A stretch of DNA of 64,000 bases from Thalassospira profundimaris WP0211. Its GTDB lineage: Bacteria > Pseudomonadota > Alphaproteobacteria > Rhodospirillales > Thalassospiraceae. A program made the position numbers and the translations under genes. Positions 1 through 7,503 of the stretch are shown piece after piece. The DNA is taken from contig NZ_AMRN01000003.1 in assembly GCF_000300275.1 (NCBI RefSeq), forward strand, positions 419,577-483,576, given 5' to 3'. The notes below the pieces were generated by a model, which saw nothing but the letters and a program-made list of their open reading frames with translations, did not search any database and was not told the DNA's origin. How positions within the stretch are numbered: position 1 is the first letter of the stretch; every line of letters begins with the position of its first letter.

Positions 1-484
1 CGCGCTGGTGAAAACCGTCGGCAACCGATTGGGTTACATCGGCAAGATACGGGGTCAGGATGGCAATTTTTTGCGCACCGACCGCACGCAGGGCCAATTC
101 ACTGGCCAAAAGCGGATTGGTGACCTTGGTGCCGGGCATGCCTTGATTGATCAGTTCGGCGATTTTGTCCGAACCGGTCACGGCGGTGCCAGACGTGCAG
201 CCGAAAATGGCAACATCAACGCCATACCCCGGCAACAGCGTTTTGGCTGCGCGTGGCAGATCAGCCGCCATCGATTGCAGGTTTGCGACCGTAACCGGGT
301 TGGCGTTTTCAATGCGTGTGGTGAACAGGCGCACGTCGCCCGGCAGGATGGCGCGCAGGTCATCCTCGCTATTAAAATCGGTTGCCAGCGTGATCAGGCC
401 AATCCGCCCTGCCGGTCCGACCGGATCAGGGGAATAGGGCACGTCTGCCGGCTCTGGCGTAACCGCACGGGATACGGAAATCAT
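1..484 (-). CDS. eutA: EutA-like protein of ectoine utilisation (Asp/Glu racemase superfamily), C-terminus cut by window edge
   Basis: Only the first 161 residues are inside the window; the gene continues off the left edge. The protein belongs to the Asp/Glu racemase, maleate isomerase and arylmalonate decarboxylase superfamily. Cys96 in the motif FGCTSGTAVTG is the expected first catalytic cysteine; the second would lie outside the window. The start at 484 is set by a GGAG six bases upstream. EutA is a partner of EutB/EutC, which are thought to convert 5-hydroxyectoine to ectoine. The EutA name rests mainly on context: TRAP permease genes lie directly upstream on the same strand and an EnuR-like regulator precedes them. 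By sequence alone, maleate isomerase or a related isomerase is possible. Confidence 0.72.
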   Translation of the reverse strand, partial: MISVSRAVTPEPADVPYSPDPVGPAGRIGLITLATDFNSEDDLRAILPGDVRLFTTRIENANPVTVANLQSMAADLPRAAKTLLPGYGVDVAIFGCTSGTAVTGSDKIAELINQGMPGTKVTNPLLASELALRAVGAQKIAILTPYLADVTQSVADGFHQR

Positions 485-500
485 CCTGAACTCCAGAAGC

Positions 501-529
501 GGGTCGTCCCGATTTAATCAGGACGACCC
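501..529 (-). other. GC-rich intercistronic hairpin between uehC and eutA
   Basis: A perfect 9-bp stem (GGGTCGTCC at 501-509, GGACGACCC at 521-529) with an 11-nt loop lies just upstream of the eutA ribosome binding site. No T-tract follows on the minus strand, so it is not a standard terminator. It could stabilise the transporter part of the mRNA or reduce read-through into eutA. Confidence 0.55.
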
Positions 530-588
530 AGTTTCAAATTTTCAAATATGCTTCCGGTCGCAGCCGGAATTTACGGGCCAGAACTTGA

Positions 589-1872
589 TCAGCGGAAGGC
601 AAGCTCTGGCAGGAACAGCGCAATCTGCGGAACAAAGATCAAAATCACGGCCGCAAGCAGCAGCATGATGATGAAGGGCGGTGTTCCACTGATCACCTCG
701 GCATAGGGTCGCCTGAAGATTGCGATGGCTGTAAAGATGTCACACCCGAACGGTGGCGTGGCAGAGCCAATGGCAACCTGAAGTGTGACCAGCGTACCGA
801 CAAGCACCGGATCCAGACCGGCCGCATTGACAAGCGGCATGAAGATCGGGGTCAGGACCAGAATGACAACAATCGGGTCAACGAACATGCAGCCGATAAA
901 GAAGGCAATGCAGATCGCGGCCAGAATCACGTAGGAGTTCGCCCCTTCAAGCCCCAATGCGCCAATGACGTGTTGTGGGATCTGGGCAAAGGAAATCACG
1001 AACGAGAATGTCGTGCCCGCGCCGACCAGAATGAACACGACGGCCGTGATCAGACCGGTTGAACGGGCAATCGCCAGCAACTCGGACCATTTGACCGACT
1101 TGAAGATCAGCACTTCAAGGATGATGGCATAGACCACGGCAACAGCCGCAACCTCGGTCGGGCTGACCCAGCCCAGATAGATGCCACCGACGATCAGAAC
1201 CGGGAACATGATGGCGGGGCCAGCATTGATCACGGCCTTGCCGCGTTCGGCCCAGGTCATGCGCGGGATGGTCGGGATGTCGTTCTTTTTGGCGTAGTAC
1301 ATGCAGTACAGCGAGAACATGATCAGAATGAGAATGCCCGGGCCGATACCCGCCAGGAACAGTTCACCGATCGAAACCTTGCCCACCACGCCAAACACGA
1401 TCATGCCAATCGATGGCGGGATCAGAAACGCGATGTCACTGGCATTGATGATCAGCGCCATGGCGAATTTGTCTTCGTAGCCGGCCTTGAGCATCTTGGG
1501 GCGCAGCGGGCCGCCCATGGCAACCACAGTCGCCTGTGTGGAGCCCGATACCGCGCCAAACATGGTACAGCCAAGCGCGGTTGTGACCGCAAGGCCGCCG
1601 CGCACATGGCCGACAAAGGTCATGGCAAGGTCAATCAGCCGGTTGGCCGTATGCCCCTTTGTCACGATATCGGCGGCAAAGATAAACATCGGCACCGCGA
1701 TCAGGGCGACCGGCGAGATGCCCGTGACCATCTGCTGTATCAGGATGCGTTCGGGAATCGGCATGTAAAACAGGAAGGCAACCACGCTGGCGGTTGCCAG
1801 CGGCACCATCATCGGGAAGCCCAGCACCAGAAGCCCCAGCATCACCAGAAGGATTGTTGTTCCTAAATCCAT
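589..1872 (-). CDS. uehC: TRAP transporter large permease (DctM family), ectoine-type UehC
   Basis: At 427 residues this has the usual length of the large membrane subunit of a tripartite ATP-independent periplasmic transporter. It is hydrophobic along its whole length and carries DctM-family features such as the N-terminal LGFPMMVPLA stretch and the C-terminal VAIGSATPPFG segment. It forms the ion-driven channel in the inner membrane together with the small subunit encoded 14 bp upstream. The binding protein is encoded apart, on the other strand beyond the regulator. Ectoine or 5-hydroxyectoine as substrate is inferred from the neighbouring regulator, eutA and catabolic genes. Confidence 0.88.
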   Translation of the reverse strand: MDLGTTILLVMLGLLVLGFPMMVPLATASVVAFLFYMPIPERILIQQMVTGISPVALIAVPMFIFAADIVTKGHTANRLIDLAMTFVGHVRGGLAVTTALGCTMFGAVSGSTQATVVAMGGPLRPKMLKAGYEDKFAMALIINASDIAFLIPPSIGMIVFGVVGKVSIGELFLAGIGPGILILIMFSLYCMYYAKKNDIPTIPRMTWAERGKAVINAGPAIMFPVLIVGGIYLGWVSPTEVAAVAVVYAIILEVLIFKSVKWSELLAIARSTGLITAVVFILVGAGTTFSFVISFAQIPQHVIGALGLEGANSYVILAAICIAFFIGCMFVDPIVVILVLTPIFMPLVNAAGLDPVLVGTLVTLQVAIGSATPPFGCDIFTAIAIFRRPYAEVISGTPPFIIMLLLAAVILIFVPQIALFLPELAFR

Positions 1873-1886
1873 TTTTCCATTCCCCC

Positions 1887-2471
1887 TTACAGATGATGCT
1901 CGTCGGCGTCGTCAAACGTATCCTCGACCTGATAGGACAGGTGCGTCCCCGGTTTGAGGATGTTGGTCAACGCTGCCAGAACAAACTGGATGCCGGTTAC
2001 GCACAGGCCAAACGGCACGATCAGAACGGTCAGGTAATAGGGGATGCGCAAGGCCGGGGTCAGCCGGTTCGATGTGATCAGCGACGAAACGTAATCAATC
2101 GAATACCAGGCCAGAAGGAACAGCAAAGAGGCCGTGCCAAGCGTAATGAAGATCATCATGACCTTGCTGGCGCGCGGCCCCAGCATATCGGTAAAGGCCG
2201 ACATGCGGATATGGCGCCCCATGCGGGCGGCCTCGCTGATGCCGACAAATGTCACAAGAATGATCAGAAACTGATTGAGCTCTTCGGAAAAGAAGATGCT
2301 CGAACTGAACCCCAGGCGCATGATCACATTGGCGACGGTGTTCACCGCCATGATGATGATGCTCCATCCGAGGAGCTGTCGTTCGACGACGGACAAGCCG
2401 TGGTCGAGTTTTCTTAAAATCCCCAACGCCCCGCCACTCGGAGCGGGGGCCTCCCCGTTTGCACCTGACAT
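1887..2471 (-). CDS. uehB: TRAP transporter small permease (DctQ family), ectoine-type UehB
   Basis: This 194-residue protein has four hydrophobic segments and the DctQ-like pattern around VNVIMR/FSEELNQFLIILVTFVG. It is the small membrane subunit of the TRAP transporter. I place the start at the ATG ending at 2471 because AAGGAGG lies five to six bases upstream; the frame is open for 30 more codons, but that extension has no ribosome binding site. It is followed after 14 bp by the large subunit. An operator-like palindrome identical in form to the one upstream of uehA lies 138 bp before the start, so this transcription unit probably has its own EnuR-controlled promoter. Confidence 0.86.
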   Translation of the reverse strand: MSGANGEAPAPSGGALGILRKLDHGLSVVERQLLGWSIIIMAVNTVANVIMRLGFSSSIFFSEELNQFLIILVTFVGISEAARMGRHIRMSAFTDMLGPRASKVMMIFITLGTASLLFLLAWYSIDYVSSLITSNRLTPALRIPYYLTVLIVPFGLCVTGIQFVLAALTNILKPGTHLSYQVEDTFDDADEHHL

Positions 2472-2608
2472 AGAACCTCCTTGATGCGTGTGCGAGACAT
2501 TTTTGTGGAACGCTGTGTGCGGATGTTGGTTCCCTCCCACACGGATTGTCGTTCGCTTCACGCCGGTTCAGTCAGAATAAAAACGCTTTGTGATGGTTCA
2601 ATCAGATT

Positions 2609-2624
2609 TTTGTCATGACACAAA
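2609..2624. promoter_or_regulatory. EnuR operator candidate upstream of uehB
   Basis: TTTGTC at 2609-2614, spacer ATGA, then CACAAA. This is the same 16-bp motif as at 4096-4111 with one mismatch in the right arm. It lies between the enuR stop and uehB, where an operator for the uehB-uehC-eutA unit would be expected. Confidence 0.6.
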
Positions 2625-2625
2625 A

Positions 2626-4023
2626 TCAATACATCACGTCGAAAGCGTGAACGCCGGGCATTTGATCCATGGTATGGCGAATTTGGATCAGGGCATGCTG
2701 AACCGTTGGCGTATCCGGGGCGCCGCCAAGACAGATCCGCATGGCGTTTGGCCGGGGGACCTTGACGGTCATGAACGGGTCGGAAATCGTGACAGCTACG
2801 CCGTTTTTGCGCAGTTCGGAGGCAAACCATTCTTCCTGCCAATGTTCGGGAATACGCACCCAGGCCGACAGCGATGTCGGGTGATGACGCACAACCGCAT
2901 CGCCGAGAATATCGGCGACCAGTGCCTGGCGTTCGCGCATCAGTGCGCGTTGGACTGTCACCGCCTGATCGACCGTGCCATCGGCAATCCAGCGTGCGCC
3001 GATCTCTGCCATCAATGGAGTCCCCATCCATCCGGTGACGCGCAAAACGCTGCTGGCACGAATCGACAAATGCGCGGGAACAGCCAGAAAGCCGGTTCGA
3101 AGGCCCGGCATGACCGCCTTGGTCAGGCTTGAGACATGAAAGCCAAGCTTGGGCAGGAAGCTTGTGATTGGTGGCAGGTTTTCTTCGAGAAGGGGGCGAT
3201 AGACATCGTCCTCGATGACGTAGACGCCGTAATGTTCGGCAATTTCGGCGATGCGTTTGCGCCGTTCCAACCCCATCAGGCAGTTGGTCGGATTGGTAAA
3301 GATCGGGGTGACGACAAGGGCCCGGATTTGGCGCGTGCGGCATTCTTGCTCAAACGCATCGGGCAGGATGCCTTCATCATCGGTCGGCAGCGCCCCCAGC
3401 TTGAAGCGCAGGATGCTGGCCGAGCCGATCACGCCGTGATCGGTCAGGCTTTCGGTCAGGACGACGTCATCAGGCTGAATGACGGTGGAAAGGGCGGTAA
3501 AGACGCCTTGTGCCGCGCCATTGGTAATCAGAAGGTTGGGGATTTCAACATCGACCCCCATGCCGGAAAGCCAGTTGCGCCCGATGTCGCGGTGATAATC
3601 AAACCCGGCAACCGGCCGGCAGCTTTCCATCCAGCCGTGATGGGGTTCTTCGGCCAGTTTTGCATGCATCTGGCGCGACAGATCATTGTGAAAATCGGTA
3701 TAGGCCGCCCGTACAATCGAAAGATCAACCAGATCGGGTTGGCGACTATCGAGGATAAAGGACGATGCCCGGTCGGTCAGGCGGGCCTGGACAAAGGTGC
3801 CGCGACGCCGTTCGGACCGCAAATAGCCCTGCCGTTCGACTTCCTTGTAGGCCGCACTGACGGTCTGAACGCTGACTTTCAGGCGATAGGCCAGTTCACG
3901 GTGTGTTGGCATGCGGACATCGTGGCGCAATCTGCCTGATTCAATATCGGTAATGATTGCTTCGACCAGTGCCTTGTATTTCGGGCCTGTTTCGCCGCTG
4001 AGGTCGATGTCAGGTAACCACAT
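2626..4023 (-). CDS. enuR: MocR-family (GntR + aminotransferase-like) regulator of ectoine utilisation
   Basis: This 465-residue protein has an N-terminal GntR winged helix (about residues 12-80, with the helix-turn-helix around RELAYRLKVSVQTVSAAYKEVE) and a C-terminal fold-type I aminotransferase-like domain. The PLP lysine sits in SSLTKAVMPGLRTGF and is residue 302 from the chosen start, the position I recall for the PLP lysine of Ruegeria pomeroyi EnuR. The start at 4023 is supported by GGTGGAAAG upstream. EnuR-type proteins repress ectoine uptake and catabolic genes and are released by catabolic intermediates such as N-acetyl-diaminobutyrate. The gene sits between uehA (divergent) and uehB, with an operator candidate on each side. 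Confidence 0.87.
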   Translation of the reverse strand: MWLPDIDLSGETGPKYKALVEAIITDIESGRLRHDVRMPTHRELAYRLKVSVQTVSAAYKEVERQGYLRSERRRGTFVQARLTDRASSFILDSRQPDLVDLSIVRAAYTDFHNDLSRQMHAKLAEEPHHGWMESCRPVAGFDYHRDIGRNWLSGMGVDVEIPNLLITNGAAQGVFTALSTVIQPDDVVLTESLTDHGVIGSASILRFKLGALPTDDEGILPDAFEQECRTRQIRALVVTPIFTNPTNCLMGLERRKRIAEIAEHYGVYVIEDDVYRPLLEENLPPITSFLPKLGFHVSSLTKAVMPGLRTGFLAVPAHLSIRASSVLRVTGWMGTPLMAEIGARWIADGTVDQAVTVQRALMRERQALVADILGDAVVRHHPTSLSAWVRIPEHWQEEWFASELRKNGVAVTISDPFMTVKVPRPNAMRICLGGAPDTPTVQHALIQIRHTMDQMPGVHAFDVMY

Positions 4024-4095
4024 GATTGTCTTTCCACCCTGATGTTTTGGCCAGCGTAACATGGCGGACCTGTTCTGTGTAGGTGTTCGGACTAA

Positions 4096-4111
4096 TTTGT
4101 CATGAGACAAA
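4096..4111. promoter_or_regulatory. EnuR operator candidate between enuR and uehA
   Basis: A perfect inverted repeat, TTTGTC-ATGA-GACAAA, in the 227-bp divergent region between enuR (start 4023) and uehA (start 4251). It shares arms and spacer with the site at 2609-2624, and could control both divergent genes. Confidence 0.68.
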
Positions 4112-4250
4112 ACTAACATTGACCTGATGCAGGAACATTTCAAAACTTTGGGCGTTCATCACAGTGATGTTGAAATTAAGCGTTCCGATCCGAGTGCCTT
4201 CACAAGCGTTGGCGCCGATCGTTGAGCGCGATAACACGGGAGACTTCGAT

Positions 4251-5270
4251 ATGAGTCTGAACAAACTCCTTAAAGCGACCCTATCGGCGGCTGCACTGTT
4301 TGCCGTCGCAGGGACCGCTGCCCACGCCGAGGAATGGAAATTCGCCCACGAAGAAAGCCCGGGTGATGTTCAGGACCTTTATGCTCAGGAATTCAAACGC
4401 CTGGTCGAAGAAAAGACCGATGGCGACGTAAATGTCACCATTTACACCTATGGCCAGCTTGGCACCGAGAACGACATTACCGAGCTGACCGCAGCCGGTG
4501 CTGTTCAGTTCTCGAACGCATCGCCGGGTCACCTGGGGACTTTCGTTCCGGAAATTCAGGTCTTTGGTGTTCCCTACCTGCTGTCGCAGGATAACGAGGT
4601 GAACAAGAAGGTCCTGTCTTCGAGCCCGACCATTTACGAAGGTCTGTCCAAGGACTTCGAGTCCAAAGGGCTGAAGCTTTATACCATGTACCCGGAAGGC
4701 GAAATGGTCTGGACCACCAAGAAACCGGTCGAAAAACCGGCTGATTTCGATGGTGTGAAATTCCGTGTTATGACCTCGCCGATCCTGATCGAAACTTATG
4801 AATCTTTCGGTGCTGATCCGGTCGCCCTGCCGTGGGGTGAAGTTTATTCCGGTCTTCAGACCAGCGTGATTGATGCACAGGTCAACCCGATCTTCTTCGT
4901 TGAAAGTGCCAAATTCTACGAAGTGACCGACCATCTGATCTATGCCGGTCAGCAGCAATACACCACCACCGTGGTTTCAAACGCGGCGTTCTATGACGGC
5001 CTGTCGGATGAACGCAAAGAGATGCTGGCGGAAGTAAAGGCCGAACTGGATGACTTCATCTATGAAGCCCAGAAAAAGGCCAATGACGAAGCCCTTGCAC
5101 GCATCAAGGAAGCCAAGCCGGAAATCGAAGTGATCCGTCTGAATGACGAACAGCGTTCGGTCTTCAAGGAAGCTTCCAAAGGCGTTGGCGCAAGCCTTGT
5201 TGAGGAAGTCGGTGGTGACACCGAAGAAGTACTGAACTCGCTTCGTGAAGAGTTTGGTACCGACATGTAA
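4251..5270 (+). CDS. uehA: TRAP transporter substrate-binding protein, ectoine-type UehA/TeaA (DctP family)
   Basis: This 339-residue protein has a clear Sec signal peptide (cleavage after AHA, before EEWKFAHEE) followed by a DctP fold. The start at 4251 is chosen over an upstream in-frame ATG because GGGAG lies eight bases before it and the signal peptide begins there. The segment VKFRVMTSP and the motif IDAQVNPIFF match the ectoine-binding region of TeaA/UehA as I remember it, where an arginine, an asparagine and a phenylalanine four residues further contact the ligand. It is periplasmic and delivers substrate to UehB/UehC. It is divergent from its permease genes instead of heading the same operon. 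A strong terminator follows. Confidence 0.86.
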   Translation: MSLNKLLKATLSAAALFAVAGTAAHAEEWKFAHEESPGDVQDLYAQEFKRLVEEKTDGDVNVTIYTYGQLGTENDITELTAAGAVQFSNASPGHLGTFVPEIQVFGVPYLLSQDNEVNKKVLSSSPTIYEGLSKDFESKGLKLYTMYPEGEMVWTTKKPVEKPADFDGVKFRVMTSPILIETYESFGADPVALPWGEVYSGLQTSVIDAQVNPIFFVESAKFYEVTDHLIYAGQQQYTTTVVSNAAFYDGLSDERKEMLAEVKAELDDFIYEAQKKANDEALARIKEAKPEIEVIRLNDEQRSVFKEASKGVGASLVEEVGGDTEEVLNSLREEFGTDM

Positions 5271-5300
5271 TCGGGCCTTCCCGATTTCGTAAGATATCGC

Positions 5301-5335
5301 AAACCCCCGCAGGCACTGCTTGCGGGGGTTTTTGT
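5301..5335 (+). terminator. Rho-independent terminator after uehA
   Basis: AACCCCCGCA pairs with TGCGGGGGTT around a short loop and is followed by TTTGTTTG. It lies about 30 bp after the uehA stop. Confidence 0.9.
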
Positions 5336-5457
5336 TTGTCTTGAACGGTCGGTCTGTGATCCCGGTGATGCTCACAACATCAGCGTTTCTGCGTCTCATA
5401 CGTGCCCTTTCCGATAAGCGGACTGTGGTGATGAAACTGACGTGAAAGGAACTGGCT

Positions 5458-5883
5458 GTGAATATGCTCAACCTGCTTCAAACTGTCCGTGACGCGATCT
5501 TCCCGGCAATCATGTTTGCCGTGATGGCGCTTGGTACGCTTGTGTCGTCGCCAAAGGCGGAAGTTTACAATCCCAATGGCGTGCCGATCTCGTCGAGCGA
5601 ATGGGCCGAAACATCCCCGGACTCAGCCAAGGTGACGGTAAAGGATGCGCTGAGTAATTCCGGGAATGCCACGGTTGTTGCCGGTGTGACCAATGCGGGT
5701 GCGGCACCTTATCTGAACCTGTTTGGTTCTGACGGTGCCGGTTCGATCTGGTGGCCGTCAGCAGATGGCGGCAATGCCGAGATCCAACTTCAAATCATAG
5801 ATGCATCGGGCAGCGTCACCGCTGCTTGCACGCTGACGTCCAAGAAAGATACTGCCGGGAAGTTTGCGACGACCTGCCAGTAA
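5458..5883 (+). CDS. Small exported or membrane-anchored protein of unknown function
   Basis: I do not recognise this 141-residue protein. It begins with a hydrophobic stretch (about residues 12-30, IFPAIMFAVMALGTLV) that could be a signal peptide or membrane anchor, followed by a Ser/Thr/Gly/Ala-rich, beta-like region (SNSGNATVVAGVTNAG, GSIWWPSADGG) with two cysteines near the C-terminus. A GTG start at 5458 has AAAGGA seven bases upstream; an ATG at 5464 is a weaker alternative. It lies between the terminator of uehA and the convergent aminotransferase gene and appears to be transcribed alone. Nothing ties it to ectoine metabolism beyond position. Confidence 0.6.
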   Translation: MNMLNLLQTVRDAIFPAIMFAVMALGTLVSSPKAEVYNPNGVPISSSEWAETSPDSAKVTVKDALSNSGNATVVAGVTNAGAAPYLNLFGSDGAGSIWWPSADGGNAEIQLQIIDASGSVTAACTLTSKKDTAGKFATTCQ

Positions 5884-5940
5884 CTATGGGTTTGCGCCCG
5901 GTGGCCGTGAGATCGTGGCAGTGAGATCATCGTCGCGTGG

Positions 5941-5978
5941 AAATAAAACAGGGGCCGGTCATGGGCCCGGCCCCTGTG
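5941..5978 (-). terminator. Terminator of the aminotransferase/dehydrogenase operon
   Basis: CAGGGGCCGG (5949-5958) pairs with CCGGCCCCTG (5967-5976), and on the minus strand it is followed by TTTTATTT. A second 10-bp hairpin (CCGCCGCGTC 5981-5990 with GACGCGGCGG 6004-6013) precedes it in the same 3' untranslated region, giving two hairpins in tandem. Confidence 0.82.
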
Positions 5979-6046
5979 CACCGCCGCGTCGGGAAGAAGG
6001 TTTGACGCGGCGGGTATTTCTGATGTCGCAGTGACACCCGTCTGGC

Positions 6047-7447
6047 TTATTTGCCAGCAGCAACTTCGTCGGCGACTGCATCAACAGCCTGTTTGGCGAT
6101 GTCGATGACCTTGTCGACTTCGGCCTTGGTGATGCAAAGCGGCGGGGCAAAGCCAAGGATGTCACCGTGCGGCATGGCGCGTGCAATCATGCCACGCTCA
6201 AGGCAGGCGGCTGATACGCGCGGACCGATTTTCGCATTCGGATCGAAGCGTTCCTTCTTGGTTTTATCGGCGACAAACTCGAGGGCGGCCATCAGACCAA
6301 CGCCACGCGCCTCGCCAACCAGCGGGTGGTTGTCAAAGGTTTCATGCAGGCGTTTCTGGAAGTAACCACCGGTTTCCGCCGAGTTGCCCGTCAGGTTTTC
6401 ACCATCGACGATATCAAGGTTTGCATTGGCAGCCGCCGCACAGACCGGATGGGCGGAATAGGTCCAGCCATGGCCGATCGGGCCCATCTGATCGGAACCC
6501 TGTTCAAGAACTTTCCAGACGCGTTCGCCAATGATCACACCCGACAGCGGCAGGTAGCCAGATGAGACGCCCTTGGCAATCGTGATCAGGTCCGGCTTGA
6601 TGCCATAGTGAAGCGACCCGAAATAGGACCCGGTACGGCCAAAGGCAGTCACAACTTCGTCGGCGACCAGAAGCACATCATATTTGTTCAAAACGGCCTG
6701 AATGGCTTCCCAGTAGCCTTCTGGCGGGGTGATGATGCCGCCTGTGCCCATGACCGGCTCGCCAATGAAGGCAGCAACGGTTTCCGGACCTTCGCGCAGG
6801 ATCATTTTTTCCAGATCATTGGCACAGCGTTTGGCAAATTCTGCTTCGGTTTCGCCGGCCTCTGCATTCCAGTAATGGTGCGGGCAGGTGGTGTGCAGAA
6901 TGGGCGCACGCGGAAGATCAAATGCGTTGTGGAAGGCAGCCAGGCCGGTCAGGCTGCCGGTCATGATGCCCGAGCCGTGATAGCCACGCCAACGCGAGAT
7001 GATCTTCTTTTTCTGCGGCAGGCCGCGGATGTTGTTGTAGTACCAGATCAGTTTGATGTTGGTTTCGTTGGCGTCCGATCCGGACATGCCGTAATAGACG
7101 CGCTGCATGCCTTCGGGCGCGCTTTTGATAATGCGGTCCGACAGACGAATGACCGGCTCGTTCCCGTGCCCGACATAGGTGTGGTAATAGGCCAGTTCCT
7201 TTGCCTGCGCATAAATCGCATCGGCAATTTCGGTGCGGCCATAGCCGACGTTTACACAATACAGACCGGCGAAGGCATCAAGGCTTTCCTTACCTTCGGT
7301 GTCGTGGATATAGATGCCCTTGCCGCCATTGATGATGCGGTTGGGGGTTTCGCCCGCTGCGTGCTGACGCATGTGGGTCGAGGGGTGCATGAAATGCGCC
7401 CGGTCCATTTCCTGCAGATCAGCAGTGGTGTTTTTGATGACATTCAT
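6047..7447 (-). CDS. doeD: Class III aminotransferase, probably 2,4-diaminobutyrate transaminase of ectoine catabolism
   Basis: This 466-residue PLP-dependent enzyme belongs to the class III (omega) aminotransferases. The PLP lysine is in DLITIAKGVSSGYLPL, the aspartate in LLVADEVVTAFGRTG, and the phosphate-binding region in YYGMSGSDANETN. In ectoine breakdown, DoeD/Atf moves the side-chain amino group of L-2,4-diaminobutyrate to give aspartate-semialdehyde, which the dehydrogenase encoded 56 bp upstream would oxidise to aspartate. The pairing and the nearby enuR and ueh genes support this role. The family is broad (putrescine, taurine and beta-alanine enzymes look similar), so the substrate is inferred. 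Confidence 0.8.
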   Translation of the reverse strand: MNVIKNTTADLQEMDRAHFMHPSTHMRQHAAGETPNRIINGGKGIYIHDTEGKESLDAFAGLYCVNVGYGRTEIADAIYAQAKELAYYHTYVGHGNEPVIRLSDRIIKSAPEGMQRVYYGMSGSDANETNIKLIWYYNNIRGLPQKKKIISRWRGYHGSGIMTGSLTGLAAFHNAFDLPRAPILHTTCPHHYWNAEAGETEAEFAKRCANDLEKMILREGPETVAAFIGEPVMGTGGIITPPEGYWEAIQAVLNKYDVLLVADEVVTAFGRTGSYFGSLHYGIKPDLITIAKGVSSGYLPLSGVIIGERVWKVLEQGSDQMGPIGHGWTYSAHPVCAAAANANLDIVDGENLTGNSAETGGYFQKRLHETFDNHPLVGEARGVGLMAALEFVADKTKKERFDPNAKIGPRVSAACLERGMIARAMPHGDILGFAPPLCITKAEVDKVIDIAKQAVDAVADEVAAGK

Positions 7448-7503
7448 TTGAATTCTCCCATGTGAATGCGGTTGATGTCTTTTGCGCGCACCAAGGTTGA
7501 AGC

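Noticed and set aside
8..517. Open frame of 169 codons on the plus strand at the left edge
   Set aside because: It is antisense to the EutA-like gene, whose protein has a clear fold and motifs. The plus-strand translation is Arg/Gln-rich shadow sequence.
2558..3343. 261-codon minus-strand frame
   Set aside because: It lies within the enuR gene in another frame; its Cys/Arg/Pro-rich composition is typical of a shadow frame.
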